A DNA stretch of 64,000 bases, taken from NCBI RefSeq assembly GCF_038405225.1, contig NZ_CP151657.1:1488001-1552000 (forward strand), in the 5' to 3' direction. Below the pieces are notes generated by a model. That model was not told the DNA's origin. It searched no databases and saw only the letters and a program-made list of their open reading frames with translations. The DNA comes from Arthrobacter citreus (GTDB lineage: Bacteria; Actinomycetota; Actinomycetes; Actinomycetales; Micrococcaceae). Shown here in pieces: positions 42,174-50,157 of the stretch. Position numbers and translations under genes: made by a program. Position 1 is the stretch's first letter. Each line of letters opens with the position of its first letter.

Positions 42174-42640
42174 CGATGGCAATCGTAGAGCTGCGGGATA
42201 ACGAACTGCTCATGAGCGAAGAAGACGAACTCATGTACAGGCAGGTTACCAAGCATCTAATGGACGGCGACATGATATCGACCAGCGCGTTCGGCCCGAG
42301 CACGGCCGACCGAGACATGCCGTCCTACTCTCGGTCGAAGCTGATCACCCCCCAGGATTCCCGTGACTGGCATACCAATAACGCTAAAACCCCCTCGCTA
42401 GGAGTATGGGGCATTACTGTCGGCGAGGTCGTTGAGTCTGGGCGCTACGCCGTCGACGATTCCCAGTGCCCTCTCGATGAAGGACAAATAAGGGCTCCTG
42501 GGCACTGCTTCGTGGACTTCCGTCGACTATCGAAACAAGAAAGGAAAGAGTTGAGGGCCCGGCTACATTTCCATGCGATGGTCCGAGGTGAGTTGCCTAC
42601 AACGGCTACGCCAGAGGATGGCCGACTTTTCGCGCTCTAG
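42170..42640 (+). CDS. Uncharacterised two-gene-cassette protein B (156 aa)
   Basis: A 156-residue soluble protein, start overlapping the stop of protein A (ATGA). Recognisable features: EEDELMYRQVTKHLMDGD near the N-terminus, then STSAFGPSTADRDMPSYSRSKLITPQDS, GVWGITVGEVVESG and AHCFVDF-like GHCFVDFRRLSKQERKELRARL. The E-x-L-x-Y/F-R-Q-V start, the 'S.AF.P' block, the T-V-G-E strand and the terminal 'H.F.DF..LS' block recur in a widespread small family of unknown function that commonly follows proteins like A. It has no catalytic residues that can be named. The tail lies directly against the broken Old Yellow Enzyme fragment, marking the end of the cassette. Confidence 0.65.
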   Translation: MTMAIVELRDNELLMSEEDELMYRQVTKHLMDGDMISTSAFGPSTADRDMPSYSRSKLITPQDSRDWHTNNAKTPSLGVWGITVGEVVESGRYAVDDSQCPLDEGQIRAPGHCFVDFRRLSKQERKELRARLHFHAMVRGELPTTATPEDGRLFAL

Positions 42641-42682
42641 GCTCTCCGCAACGAAACTGACCAATCGGTCACGCCCGGGCCA

Positions 42683-42996
42683 GCGCGCCTCCCTGGGCCT
42701 GATCGTCACCGACGGCATATACCCCTCCTTCCCCGGCCAGGGCAACGCCCTGATGCCGGGCCTGGTCACCGGGGAACACGTCGCCGGCTGTCACCGACAC
42801 CGTGCACGAAGCCGGCGGCCGGATCGTCGCCCAGCTGATGCACTCCGGGCGCGTCGCACACGAGAACATCAACGGCGGCCGCGAGGTGCAGGCCCCCAGC
42901 GCCATCGCGGTCGAGGGCATGGCGCACACCTACGACGGCAAGCAGCCCTTCCCAGAGCCGCACACCCTCACCGAAGCCGAACTCCCCGGCGTCGTG
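42683..42996 (+). pseudogene. Old Yellow Enzyme (alkene reductase) remnant 1, frameshifted N-terminal part
   Basis: Codes for RASLGLIVTDGIYPSFPGQG through VTGEHVAG in one frame, then, after a frameshift near 42792 (a few bases missing where family members have W-R-x), VTDTVHEAGG and GRIVAQLMHSGRVAHENING up to TLTEAELPGVVQ in another frame. The first 50-60 codons of a normal OYE gene are absent and the sequence breaks off after PGVVQ. The second segment (from GRIVAQ) is nearly the same as the beginning of remnant 2, so the two come from closely related gene copies. Confidence 0.85.
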
Positions 42997-43160
42997 CAGC
43001 CTAGTGAGGGCTTCCAAGGCTGGCTAACGACGCCTGATTATCGGCGCGAGCGCGGGCTGGCTTCGCTGGTCCCGCGATGACTGACGTCGGCCAGCCGGTT
43101 CTCCGGGCACATCCGCGGGAGCCTGAACGGCTGCACCCGCCATCAGCTCCAGCAGCTTGG

Positions 43161-43985
43161 CGGGCCGGCGGCCGGATCGTCGCCCAGCTGATGCACTCCG
43201 GACGCGTGGCCCACGAGAACATCAACGGCGGACGCCAGCCGGTGGCCCCCAGCGCCATCGCCCTCGAAGGCATGGCCCACACCTACGAGGGCAAGCAGCC
43301 CTACCCGGTGCCGCACGCCCTCACCGAAGCCGAACTCCCCGGAATCGTGCAGGACTTCGTTTCCACCGCGCAGAACGCGATGAAGGCAGGGTTCGACGGC
43401 GTCGAACTGCACGGTGCCAACGGGTACCTGCTGCAGGAATTCCTCTCCCCCGTCTCCAACACCCGCACCGACAACTACGGCGGCTCCCCCGAGAACCGGG
43501 CACGCCTGGTCATCGAGGCCTTCCGCGCCGTGGCCGAAGCGATCGGCGCCGAGCACACCGGCATCCGCATCTCCCCTGAGCACAACATCCAGGGCGTGCT
43601 GGAAACCGACCGCGAAGACGTCACCGCCACCTACACCGCCCTGGTGGACGGCATCGCCGACCTGAAGCCGGCCTACCTGTCCATCCTGCACAAGGACCCG
43701 GCCGACGAGATGGTCCAGGCCCTGCGCCACCGCTTCGGCGGCCCGGTGCTGCTGAACACCGGCTTCGGCACCGTCACCACCCGCGGGGACGCGATCATGC
43801 TGCTCAAGGAGAACCTGGCCGACGCCGCCGTCGTCGGCCGCCCCGTCATCGCCAACCCGGACCTGGCCCGCCGCTGGCAGGAAGACCACCCGCTGAACGA
43901 GATCGACCAGGCCACCGTCTACACCGACGGCGCCGCCGGCTACACGGACTACCCGGTTCTGGAACCGGTTTCCCAACCACAACGA
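43161..43985 (+). pseudogene. Old Yellow Enzyme remnant 2, lacking its N-terminal third
   Basis: An uninterrupted frame from GGRIVAQLMHSGRVAHENING to DYPVLEPVS. It keeps the FMN and active-site parts: DFVSTAQNAMKAGFDGVELHGANGYLLQEFLSPVSNTRTD, GGSPENRARLVIE, and VGRPVIANPDLARRWQEDHPLNEI. About 80-90 N-terminal residues including the first strand are missing and replaced by unrelated sequence (43003-43160), and there is no start codon with a ribosome site that would restore them. Known family role: NAD(P)H-dependent reduction of activated alkenes such as N-ethylmaleimide or nitro compounds. Reading continues in frame to 44135 without family similarity after 43985. Confidence 0.85.
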
Positions 43986-44391
43986 CGTCGGACGGTCATC
44001 AAACCGAGACGGTGCTGGTCAAGGTCCTCCGGTGTCCAACTCGATCGGTCTGATGTTCTGCAACGGAGAAGCCCTCCGTGTTCACGGACCGAAGAGCTAC
44101 AGCCACCACGCACTAGTAGATTCCCGCAGTGCTGAAGGATCCCGGAACGGACGCCGAGCGTCCGAGGATCCACCGGCTGGCGGCGCGGCCTGGCAGGACA
44201 GACGAATCGGCCGCGGTCTCTGATCCGGTTCATCGTGTCGGTAGCGATGTGCATCGTCGTCGTCCTCGCCTTCGCCCTGCTTCGCGGCCCGGCGTTCATC
44301 GGCCGTAGGGTGGGGAGCGCGATAAGACGGTTCAAGGACGGACCGCCCAATCAGAGTTGCGGGACACCGTCCCGCAGAGAAGGAGACAGAT
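43986..44391. other. Mosaic non-coding stretch before the SDR gene
   Basis: About 400 bases without a convincing gene. A short frame at 44032-44223 and a hydrophobic frame starting near 44222 (IRFIVSVAMCIVVVLAFALL) are possible relics, but neither has a ribosome site. The ribosome site of the SDR gene (AGAAGGAGACAG) ends this stretch. Confidence 0.4.
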
Positions 44392-45147
44392 ATGACAAGT
44401 TTTGACGGCAAGACAGCACTGGTCACAGGCGGCGGTTCGGGCATCGGAGAAGCGATCAGCAAAGAGCTCGCCAGCAACGGTGCCAAGGTGGTCGTCGCCG
44501 ACATCAACCTTGACAGTGCTACCCGCGTAGCTGACGAGATCACCGCCGCCGGCGGAACCGCTATTCCGCTCCAGTCCAATACGATGGTGGCCGAAGACAG
44601 CAAGAAGGCCGTTGACTTCGCCGTGGAGACGTTCGGTGCCCTCAACTACGCCGTGAACAACGCTGGCATCGGTGGGGCTCCCGCCCTGACTGGTGAAACC
44701 GACCTCGAGAATTGGGAACGAGTCATCGGCATAAACCTCAACGGTGTGCTCTTCGGTATGCGCTACCAGATCCCCGCCATCCTTGAGTCCGGTGCTGCCG
44801 AAGGCGGGATCGTCAACATGGCATCGATACATGGCACCGTTGCTGCTCTCGGCTCATCGGCATACACCGCCTCGAAGCACGCGGTCGTTGGCCTGACGAA
44901 GAACGCCGCTGCGGAATACGGAGCACAGGGCCTGCGCATCAACGCGGTCGGCCCCGGCTACATTGATACCCCGTTGCTTGAAGCAGCTCCGGCAGAGGTC
45001 CTCGACGCTCTCAAGGACAAGCACCCTCTGGGCCGCCTCGGCCGGCCGGAGGAAATCGCGAATGTCACAGCCTTCCTCCTCTCGGACAAGGCAAGCTTCA
45101 TGACCGGCTCCTACGTGCTTGTCGATGGCGGCTACACCATCGTCTAA
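44392..45147 (+). CDS. Short-chain dehydrogenase/reductase (SDR), classical type
   Basis: A 251-residue SDR: cofactor loop TGGGSGIGEAIS, NNAGIGG after strand 4, catalytic Ser in MASIHGTVAALGSS and Tyr-Lys in YTASKHAVVG, closing with MTGSYVLVDGGYT. All catalytic residues are present. VVVADIN with Asp after strand 2 points to NAD(H) rather than NADP(H). Substrate unknown. Strong ribosome site AAGGAG. It lies just after the OYE remnants; both families reduce or oxidise carbonyl/enone compounds, so they may once have served one pathway. A long hairpin follows 85 bases downstream. Confidence 0.92.
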   Translation: MTSFDGKTALVTGGGSGIGEAISKELASNGAKVVVADINLDSATRVADEITAAGGTAIPLQSNTMVAEDSKKAVDFAVETFGALNYAVNNAGIGGAPALTGETDLENWERVIGINLNGVLFGMRYQIPAILESGAAEGGIVNMASIHGTVAALGSSAYTASKHAVVGLTKNAAAEYGAQGLRINAVGPGYIDTPLLEAAPAEVLDALKDKHPLGRLGRPEEIANVTAFLLSDKASFMTGSYVLVDGGYTIV

Positions 45148-45232
45148 GTCTTACGGGTGACGGACCACTGGTCGACGCAAGACAACAAAAGACCGCACAG
45201 TCCGGCACCTACCCCCCCAACCCCCGCCCGAA

Positions 45233-45277
45233 GGGCACTGGTTTCAGCCTTTGCCAAAGTCGCTGAAACCGGTGCCC
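45233..45277. terminator. Long hairpin downstream of the SDR gene
   Basis: GGGCACTGGTTTCAGC (45233-45248) pairs with GCTGAAACCGGTGCCC (45262-45277) over 16 positions with one mismatch; the loop itself contains a short inverted repeat (CTTTG / CAAAG). There is no T-run, so it is a weak intrinsic terminator at best, or an mRNA-stabilising structure, or an old element end. Confidence 0.6.
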
Positions 45278-45596
45278 TCCCTGTGCCTGACCCGCAGACA
45301 TGCTGGCTTTCCACCAGGGGAATGACTTATGAGACTAGACCGTCGGCCCTAAAGGGCTGCACATACCATGCCATTTACCGCTGCGACTCACAGCGGAAGT
45401 AATTGTGCCCAGACTTCGTGGTCAACGTGAGTTGGTGCCCGCCGGGATACCGGCATACGGGCAGGTTGAATTGAGCAGCTATCCTGAGACGCCAGTCTTT
45501 ATGCTCAGACCGATGAGGCCATCATTTAGGCCGTGGTGCCCACTGAGCGATCGTCCAATGGACAGGTTGCTCGATTAGTAGTGGCACACTACAAAG
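45278..45596. other. Non-coding stretch between SDR terminator and acetyltransferase remnant
   Basis: No gene, no clear promoter and no recognisable mobile-element sequence was seen in these 319 bases; codon structure is absent in all frames. Confidence 0.4.
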
Positions 45597-46110
45597 GTGA
45601 TCAGCACCTTGAACTTGCCAGTTGCCCTGACTGCTAAGGGTCGGGATCTCGTCCTGCGAAGAGCCTCAACCAACGACCTCGAAACACTCATGCTTCTACT
45701 CGCGGATGACCCAATTAGCGCGAATAGAGGCGACAAGGCAATGGACGCCGATGTCCCCGCCTACCGTTCTGCTCTAGCTGCGATTATCGAAGATCCATCC
45801 AACTAGATCATCGTTTGTCGTCGATGATGGCGGTGAGCTCCTGGCCACCATGCAGCTGACCCGCATTCCTGGAATGGCGAGACCCGGTGCAACCCGGCTT
45901 CTTGTGGAGGCCGTTCGAGTGCGGAGTGACAGCAGATCACTCGGGGTGGGATCCGCGATGATGCGTTGGGTTACCGGGGCAGCCGCAGCCATGGTCGGGG
46001 CTGACCTCGTACAGCTCACTTCGGATGAGGCACGGACCGACGCTCACCGATTTTACGAACGCCTGGGGTTTGTTGGATCGCATCGCGGGTTCAAGTACAA
46101 AGTGCGTTGA
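45597..46110 (+). pseudogene. GNAT acetyltransferase pseudogene (nonsense and frameshift)
   Basis: The first part (GRDLVLRRASTNDLETLMLLL to AAIIEDPSN) stops at TAG, 45804-45806, where a CAG (Gln) would continue the domain. The second part, GELLATMQLTRIPGMARPGA through RSLGVGSAMMRWVTGAA (acetyl-CoA loop) to HRFYERLGFVGSHRGFKYKV, continues in the +1 frame, which is reached by one extra T in a GTTTG run near 45813-45816. Restoring both lesions gives a full-length GNAT protein of about 170 residues. It is a recent-looking decay in an area with other broken genes. Confidence 0.85.
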
Positions 46111-46115
46111 AGTTG

Positions 46116-46129
46116 CGTCCGAACGGACG
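46116..46129. other. Small inverted repeat after the acetyltransferase remnant
   Basis: CGTCCG-AA-CGGACG, a perfect 6+2+6 repeat, just after the pseudogene. Too short and without a T-run, so not a confident terminator. Confidence 0.35.
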
Positions 46130-46272
46130 TGAAATTGCAGTGCAGACGGCTTCGGACCTTGCAGTCGATATCGGGAAAACAACAAGATTTTGAATCAGGA
46201 AGGTTTCCGACGGCACCTGCACCACGGGAGCCGGCTTGCGGGACGCTTCCAGAAGGAATCCTGACCCGGTTG

Positions 46273-46304
46273 TTGACTCTGCCCCTAAGGGCAAGGTTTA
46301 TCGT
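46273..46304 (+). promoter_or_regulatory. MerR-type promoter with 20-bp spacer and central inverted repeat
   Basis: TTGACT (46273-46278) and TATCGT (46299-46304) are separated by 20 bases, longer than the usual 17. Between them lies the inverted repeat TGCCC-CTAA-GGGCA (46280-46293). Long-spacer promoters with a dyad between -35 and -10 are the hallmark of MerR-family control, where the regulator untwists the DNA to allow transcription. The expected mRNA start falls just before the AGGAGG ribosome site of the adjacent merR-type gene, so autoregulation is expected. Confidence 0.72.
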
Positions 46305-46321
46305 GAAGTTAGGAGGCAAGA

Positions 46322-47260
46322 ATGCGTATAGGGGAGTTAGCCACCCGGGCACAGGTGTCGATCAAGGCCGTGCGCTATTACGAGCAATTGGGATTAGTAC
46401 AGCCGGAGCGTTCGTCCAATGGTTATCGCGACTATTCAGATCGTGATTTACGGGTGGTCAGTGAAATACGTGCATTGTCCGGGTTCGGGATCAGTCCCGG
46501 TCGTGCGGCGCCCTTTGTCGCATGTCTGGAGACAGGGCACCAGCACAGTGACGAATGCCCGGCTTCTCTGGCTGCCTACCGGGACGGCATTGCAGAGTTG
46601 GATCGGACCATTGCATCCCTTTCCTCCCGACGCGAGCACCTTGTCGCACGACTGCAGCAGGGCGCGTCCCGAACTTTTAGAACGGAGATCACCACCGTGA
46701 TCGATTACTCCAAGGTCCTGCCCGATAATCTTCCCGTCCCTGTGGATGACGGAGGCGCTGACCATCTCGTGGGGCTCGCCATGCCGACAGAGACGTTTTC
46801 GGCCACGGATGGACGGAAAGTGAATCTCGCCGGGCTCGGAGGTGGCCGAACGGTTATTTACCTGTATCCCTTGACAGGAGTTCCAGGAACAGACCTCCCG
46901 GAGGGCTGGGACGCTATTCCCGGTGCCCGCGGCTGCTCCACGGAGGCCTGCGATTTCCGGGACCACTTCACGCTGTTGAGGGACGCGGGTGTGGAGAATG
47001 TTTTCGGCATGTCCAGCCAGGGTTCGGGCTACCAACGAGAGGTCGTCGACCGGCTGCGGCTGCCGTTCCCGATGCTGTCCGATCCGACCTTTGCGCTGGC
47101 AGAAGCGCTGGCTCTGCCGACTTTCGCCGCAACGGGTCATGAGCGGCTCTACACGCGCCTGACACTAATCGTTAAGGACGGCGCAATCGAGCACGTGTTC
47201 TATCCGATCTTTCCTCCAAACACCCATGCCCAACAAGTTCTGGACTGGCTGCAACAATAA
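46322..47260 (+). CDS. MerR-family regulator fused to a Bcp-type peroxiredoxin
   Basis: A 312-residue fusion. Residues 1-70 are a MerR winged helix (RIGELATRAQVSIKAVRYYEQLG, NGYRDYSDRDL). Residues 70-112 are the dimerisation helix, with a Cys/His cluster C68, H73, H75, C79 (CLETGHQHSDEC). Residues about 145-312 form a thioredoxin-fold peroxiredoxin with GCSTEACDFRDHF (Cys205 and Cys210), in the arrangement of mycobacterial BcpB-like enzymes, then SSQGSGYQREVVDRLRLPFPMLSD and LTLIVKDGAIEHVFYPIFP. AGGAGG lies five bases before the ATG. It combines peroxide chemistry and DNA binding in one chain, so it may be a direct redox sensor; this role is inferred. Confidence 0.88.
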   Translation: MRIGELATRAQVSIKAVRYYEQLGLVQPERSSNGYRDYSDRDLRVVSEIRALSGFGISPGRAAPFVACLETGHQHSDECPASLAAYRDGIAELDRTIASLSSRREHLVARLQQGASRTFRTEITTVIDYSKVLPDNLPVPVDDGGADHLVGLAMPTETFSATDGRKVNLAGLGGGRTVIYLYPLTGVPGTDLPEGWDAIPGARGCSTEACDFRDHFTLLRDAGVENVFGMSSQGSGYQREVVDRLRLPFPMLSDPTFALAEALALPTFAATGHERLYTRLTLIVKDGAIEHVFYPIFPPNTHAQQVLDWLQQ

Positions 47261-47378
47261 GCACTCACGCGAGGACTTCGGTCCACGGGAATGGATCAGC
47301 GGGCTTATGTCATTAGATGGCACGGTCACGTAGTGCTTTCCCCGGGACCGGCACCCGCCCGGCGTCCGGCACCGGTGG

Positions 47379-47765
47379 TCAGGAGCCCGTGGCTGAAACC
47401 GGCTTACCGTCGTCGTCGCTCTCCCACCGTCCGGCGTAACGCGCCAAGGGCTGCAGGGAGCGCAGCAGGTCGAGGCCACGCTCCGAGAGGCGGTACCGGA
47501 TACTGACCGGAATGGTGGGCTCGACAAGGCGCTCCACCAGGCCGGCGTCCTCAAGGTCGCGGAGCCGGACAGTCAGCATCCGCCCGGACAGCCCCAGGAC
47601 ACGGTGCTCAATCTCGGTGAACCGCTCAGCACCCGTTCCTAGAGCAAGCAGGATGCCGCTGGCCCAGCGCCTCCCCACCACCTCCATCACGCCGGCGAGG
47701 CGCCGGCACTCTTCATCGTCAATGCGGAACGGAGGCCCCGCGGGTCTGGTCTCAGACGTAGTCAC
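47379..47765 (-). CDS. HxlR-family transcriptional regulator
   Basis: About 128 residues from the GTG at 47765, six bases after a TACTTT hexamer (leaderless); a GTG at 47771 is possible. HxlR pattern: CRRLAGVMEVVGRRWASGILLAL, RFTEIEHRVLGLSGRMLTVRLRDLEDAGLVERL and the wing SIRYRLSERGLDLLRSLQPL. Members often respond to aldehydes, quinones or disulfide stress. It is divergent from the flavin-enzyme fusion gene at 47830, with a palindrome in between that overlaps its own -10, so it probably controls both genes. Confidence 0.85.
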   Translation of the reverse strand: MTTSETRPAGPPFRIDDEECRRLAGVMEVVGRRWASGILLALGTGAERFTEIEHRVLGLSGRMLTVRLRDLEDAGLVERLVEPTIPVSIRYRLSERGLDLLRSLQPLARYAGRWESDDDGKPVSATGS

Positions 47766-47774
47766 GCACAAAAA

Positions 47775-47787
47775 GTAAGCGGCTTAC
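47775..47787. promoter_or_regulatory. HxlR-type operator between divergent genes
   Basis: GTAAGC-G-GCTTAC is a perfect inverted repeat with six-base arms. It overlaps the -10 (TACTTT on the minus strand, 47777-47772) of the HxlR gene and lies 43-55 bases upstream of the fusion gene's ATG. HxlR-family regulators commonly bind such short dyads in divergent promoters. No search for further copies was possible. Confidence 0.7.
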
Positions 47788-47829
47788 CTAGTGGTTGTCA
47801 AGGATGATGCGTGCGCAGATGCTGAAGGC

Positions 47830-50142
47830 ATGCCTGACTACCTGCACCCGCTGCGTTTCGGCAGCTTCATCACTCCCTCGGCGGCAACGCCCCAGCTGCC
47901 CGTGGACCGGGCCCTGCTCAGCGAGGAGCTGGGCCTGGACCTGGTGACCTTCCAGGACCACCCCTATCAGGCCCAGTTCCTAGACACCTGGACCCTGATT
48001 TCGGTGGTCGCCGCCCGGACCGAACGCATCCACGTCTCCGGAAATGTGCTGAACCTGCCGCTGCGCCAGCCCGCCGTGCTGGCCCGCTCCCTGGCGAGCT
48101 TGGATCTGCTCAGCGGCGGCCGGGTGGAACTCGGAATCGGCACGGGGGGATATTTTGACGCGATCGCCTCGATGGGCGGTCCGGTCCTGACGATCGGGGA
48201 AGCGGTCGGCGGGCTGGAGGATGCGCTGTCCATCATCCGAGGAATCTGGGACACCACGGATCCGGCGCCTCTGCATGTCAACGGGAAGTTCCATCATGTG
48301 GCCGGCGCGGCCAGGGGCCCGGCCCCGGCGCACAGCATCCCCATCTGGGTGGGAGCGTACAAGCCCCGGATGCAGGGCCTCATTGGCCGCAAGGGCGACG
48401 GCTGGTTGCCGAGCCTGCCCTGGATGAAACCGGGCGACGTCGAACGCGGCAACGAGGTGATCGACGCCGCCGCCCGCGAGGCGGGCCGCGATCCGCGGGA
48501 GATCACGCGCCTGATGAATGTGACCCCGCAGTACGACGCCGCCTCCCTGGCCGAACTGGCGACCGAGCACTGGGTGAGCGTGTTCATCGTGGCCACCGAC
48601 GATCCGCAGGAGCTCCGCCGGTTCGCAGAGGTCACGGCGCCGGGGATCCGAGCCCGGGTCGAGCGGGCCCGCGTTGAGCGTGCCCGCCGGCAGAATAGCT
48701 ACTCTCCGGCGGCTGGACCAGCTGCGTCCGGACCCGTGGCTGTGCCGGAGGCCCGGTCCTTTCGGGAGGACCCGATCCCCGCGGCACTCTCCCCGCGGGC
48801 CCTGCTCCCCGGCGACCCGGACTACACCCGCTATACCTCCAGTTACTTCCGCGGGGCACGACCCGGCGTCGTCCTGCGTCCCGTGACCACCGCCGAGGTG
48901 CAGGCGGCGGTGCGCTTCGCTGCCCGCCACCGCGACGTGCCGCTGGGACTTTTCAGCGGCGGACACGGCCTGTCCGGCCGGTCCCTCAACAACGGCGGCA
49001 TAGTCATCGCACTCGACGAACTGAACGGAATTACGGTGACCGGCGGAAACCGCGTCCAGGTGGGGCCGGGCGCCCGGTGGGGCGAGATCGCGCGGGCGCT
49101 GGCCCCGCACGGGCTGGCGGTCACCGCCGGCGACAGCGGCGGCGTCGGCGTCGGAGGCCTGGCGACGACGGCGGGAATCGGCTGGTTTGTCCGGGAACAC
49201 GGGCTTGCGATCGACCACCTCCGCTCCGTGGACATCGTCACCGCAGACGGCGAGCTGGTGCATGCGAGCGCGGACCGGAACAGCGACCTGTTCTGGGCCG
49301 TGCGCGGCGCCGGAGCCAACTTTGGCGCCGTCGTCTCGTTTGAATTCGAGGCACACCCGGTCTCCCCACAGGTCGGTTTCGCGATGTTTCTGTTCACCCC
49401 GGACGACGCCGCCTCTTTCCTGGAGGGGTGGGGCACCACCATCGAGGGATCGCACCCGTCCGTGACGGGATCCCTGATGATCGGCCCGGGCGGCCCCGGA
49501 TCGCCGGCCGTCATCCAGGCGATGATCGTGGTGGACTCCTCCGATCCGGACACCGTGGTGCAGCGGCTCGAGCCGTTGGCGGCTCTGGCGCCGCTGGCCA
49601 ATCAGTCGGTCACCATGGTCCCGTACGCAGCCCTGCTGGAGGTTCCGCCCGACGGCGAACAGCACGGCCAGGGTGAACCGCGCAGCCACTCCGGTTTTGT
49701 CCGGCACTTGAGCACCGACGTCGCCCGGGGCCTGGCGGACCTGCTCGCCTCGGGGTCACCGTTCCTGCTGAGCATCCGCTCGTCCGGGGGCGCAGCCGCC
49801 AACCACCCTGCCGATTCCACCGCATACGGGTGGCAGTCGGCGGAGTTCCTGATCTCCATTCTGGGCGGCCGCTCAGAGGAGGTCGGGCGGCGCTGGTCGA
49901 ACCTGGTCCCGCTGTTCGAAGGCCTGTATATCAGCTTTGAAACCGACACCGGCCCCGATGTCCTCGCCCGCGCCTTTCCTCCCGGGCATCTGCGGCGGCT
50001 GCGGGCGCTCAAGGCGGTCTGGGACCCGACCGGTCTGTTCCGCGACAACTTCTACATAGCCCCGGAACCGGACGTCGGAGACGCTTCCCCGGCTCAAGCC
50101 CGGTTGGCGCCTATCGGAACGGCGGATCAGTTGGGGGCATGA
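47830..50142 (+). CDS. Luciferase-like flavin monooxygenase fused to an FAD-linked (PCMH/BBE) oxidoreductase
   Basis: About 770 residues from the ATG at 47830 (an in-frame GTG at 47791 is possible). Residues about 5-280 are an LLM-type F420/FMN-dependent monooxygenase: LRFGSFITPSA, LDLVTFQDHPYQAQFLDTWTLI, VSGNVLNLPLRQPAVLARS, GRVELGIGTGGYFDAIASMG. A repeated linker (RARVERARVERARR) follows. Residues about 300-760 are an FAD-binding PCMH-type oxidase: FSGGHGLSGRSLNNGG with the His usually linked to FAD, GDSGGVGVGGLATTAGIGWFVRE, FWAVRGAGANFG, and the berberine-bridge C-terminus FRDNFYIAPEPD. The Cys used by doubly linked enzymes is absent. Natural substrate unknown. Both halves have intact cofactor motifs. 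Confidence 0.85.
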   Translation: MPDYLHPLRFGSFITPSAATPQLPVDRALLSEELGLDLVTFQDHPYQAQFLDTWTLISVVAARTERIHVSGNVLNLPLRQPAVLARSLASLDLLSGGRVELGIGTGGYFDAIASMGGPVLTIGEAVGGLEDALSIIRGIWDTTDPAPLHVNGKFHHVAGAARGPAPAHSIPIWVGAYKPRMQGLIGRKGDGWLPSLPWMKPGDVERGNEVIDAAAREAGRDPREITRLMNVTPQYDAASLAELATEHWVSVFIVATDDPQELRRFAEVTAPGIRARVERARVERARRQNSYSPAAGPAASGPVAVPEARSFREDPIPAALSPRALLPGDPDYTRYTSSYFRGARPGVVLRPVTTAEVQAAVRFAARHRDVPLGLFSGGHGLSGRSLNNGGIVIALDELNGITVTGGNRVQVGPGARWGEIARALAPHGLAVTAGDSGGVGVGGLATTAGIGWFVREHGLAIDHLRSVDIVTADGELVHASADRNSDLFWAVRGAGANFGAVVSFEFEAHPVSPQVGFAMFLFTPDDAASFLEGWGTTIEGSHPSVTGSLMIGPGGPGSPAVIQAMIVVDSSDPDTVVQRLEPLAALAPLANQSVTMVPYAALLEVPPDGEQHGQGEPRSHSGFVRHLSTDVARGLADLLASGSPFLLSIRSSGGAAANHPADSTAYGWQSAEFLISILGGRSEEVGRRWSNLVPLFEGLYISFETDTGPDVLARAFPPGHLRRLRALKAVWDPTGLFRDNFYIAPEPDVGDASPAQARLAPIGTADQLGA

Positions 50143-50157
50143 CGGCCGCGGCCGGCG

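Noticed and set aside
43001-43282. 93-codon open frame on the minus strand between OYE remnants
   Set aside because: It runs across two different sequence blocks and antisense to OYE similarity, so it is not one gene.
44032-44223. 63-codon open frame before the SDR gene
   Set aside because: No ribosome site, no motif, and it starts in a rearranged stretch.
45233-45277. Long inverted repeat as a transposon end
   Set aside because: Arms face each other with a 13-base loop, as in a hairpin; no transposase or second end is nearby.
45157-45402. 81-codon open frame overlapping the SDR terminator hairpin
   Set aside because: It reads through the hairpin and has no codon structure or ribosome site.
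47980-49707. 575-codon open frame opposite the flavin fusion gene
   Set aside because: Shadow of two intact flavoenzyme domains; no start signals.
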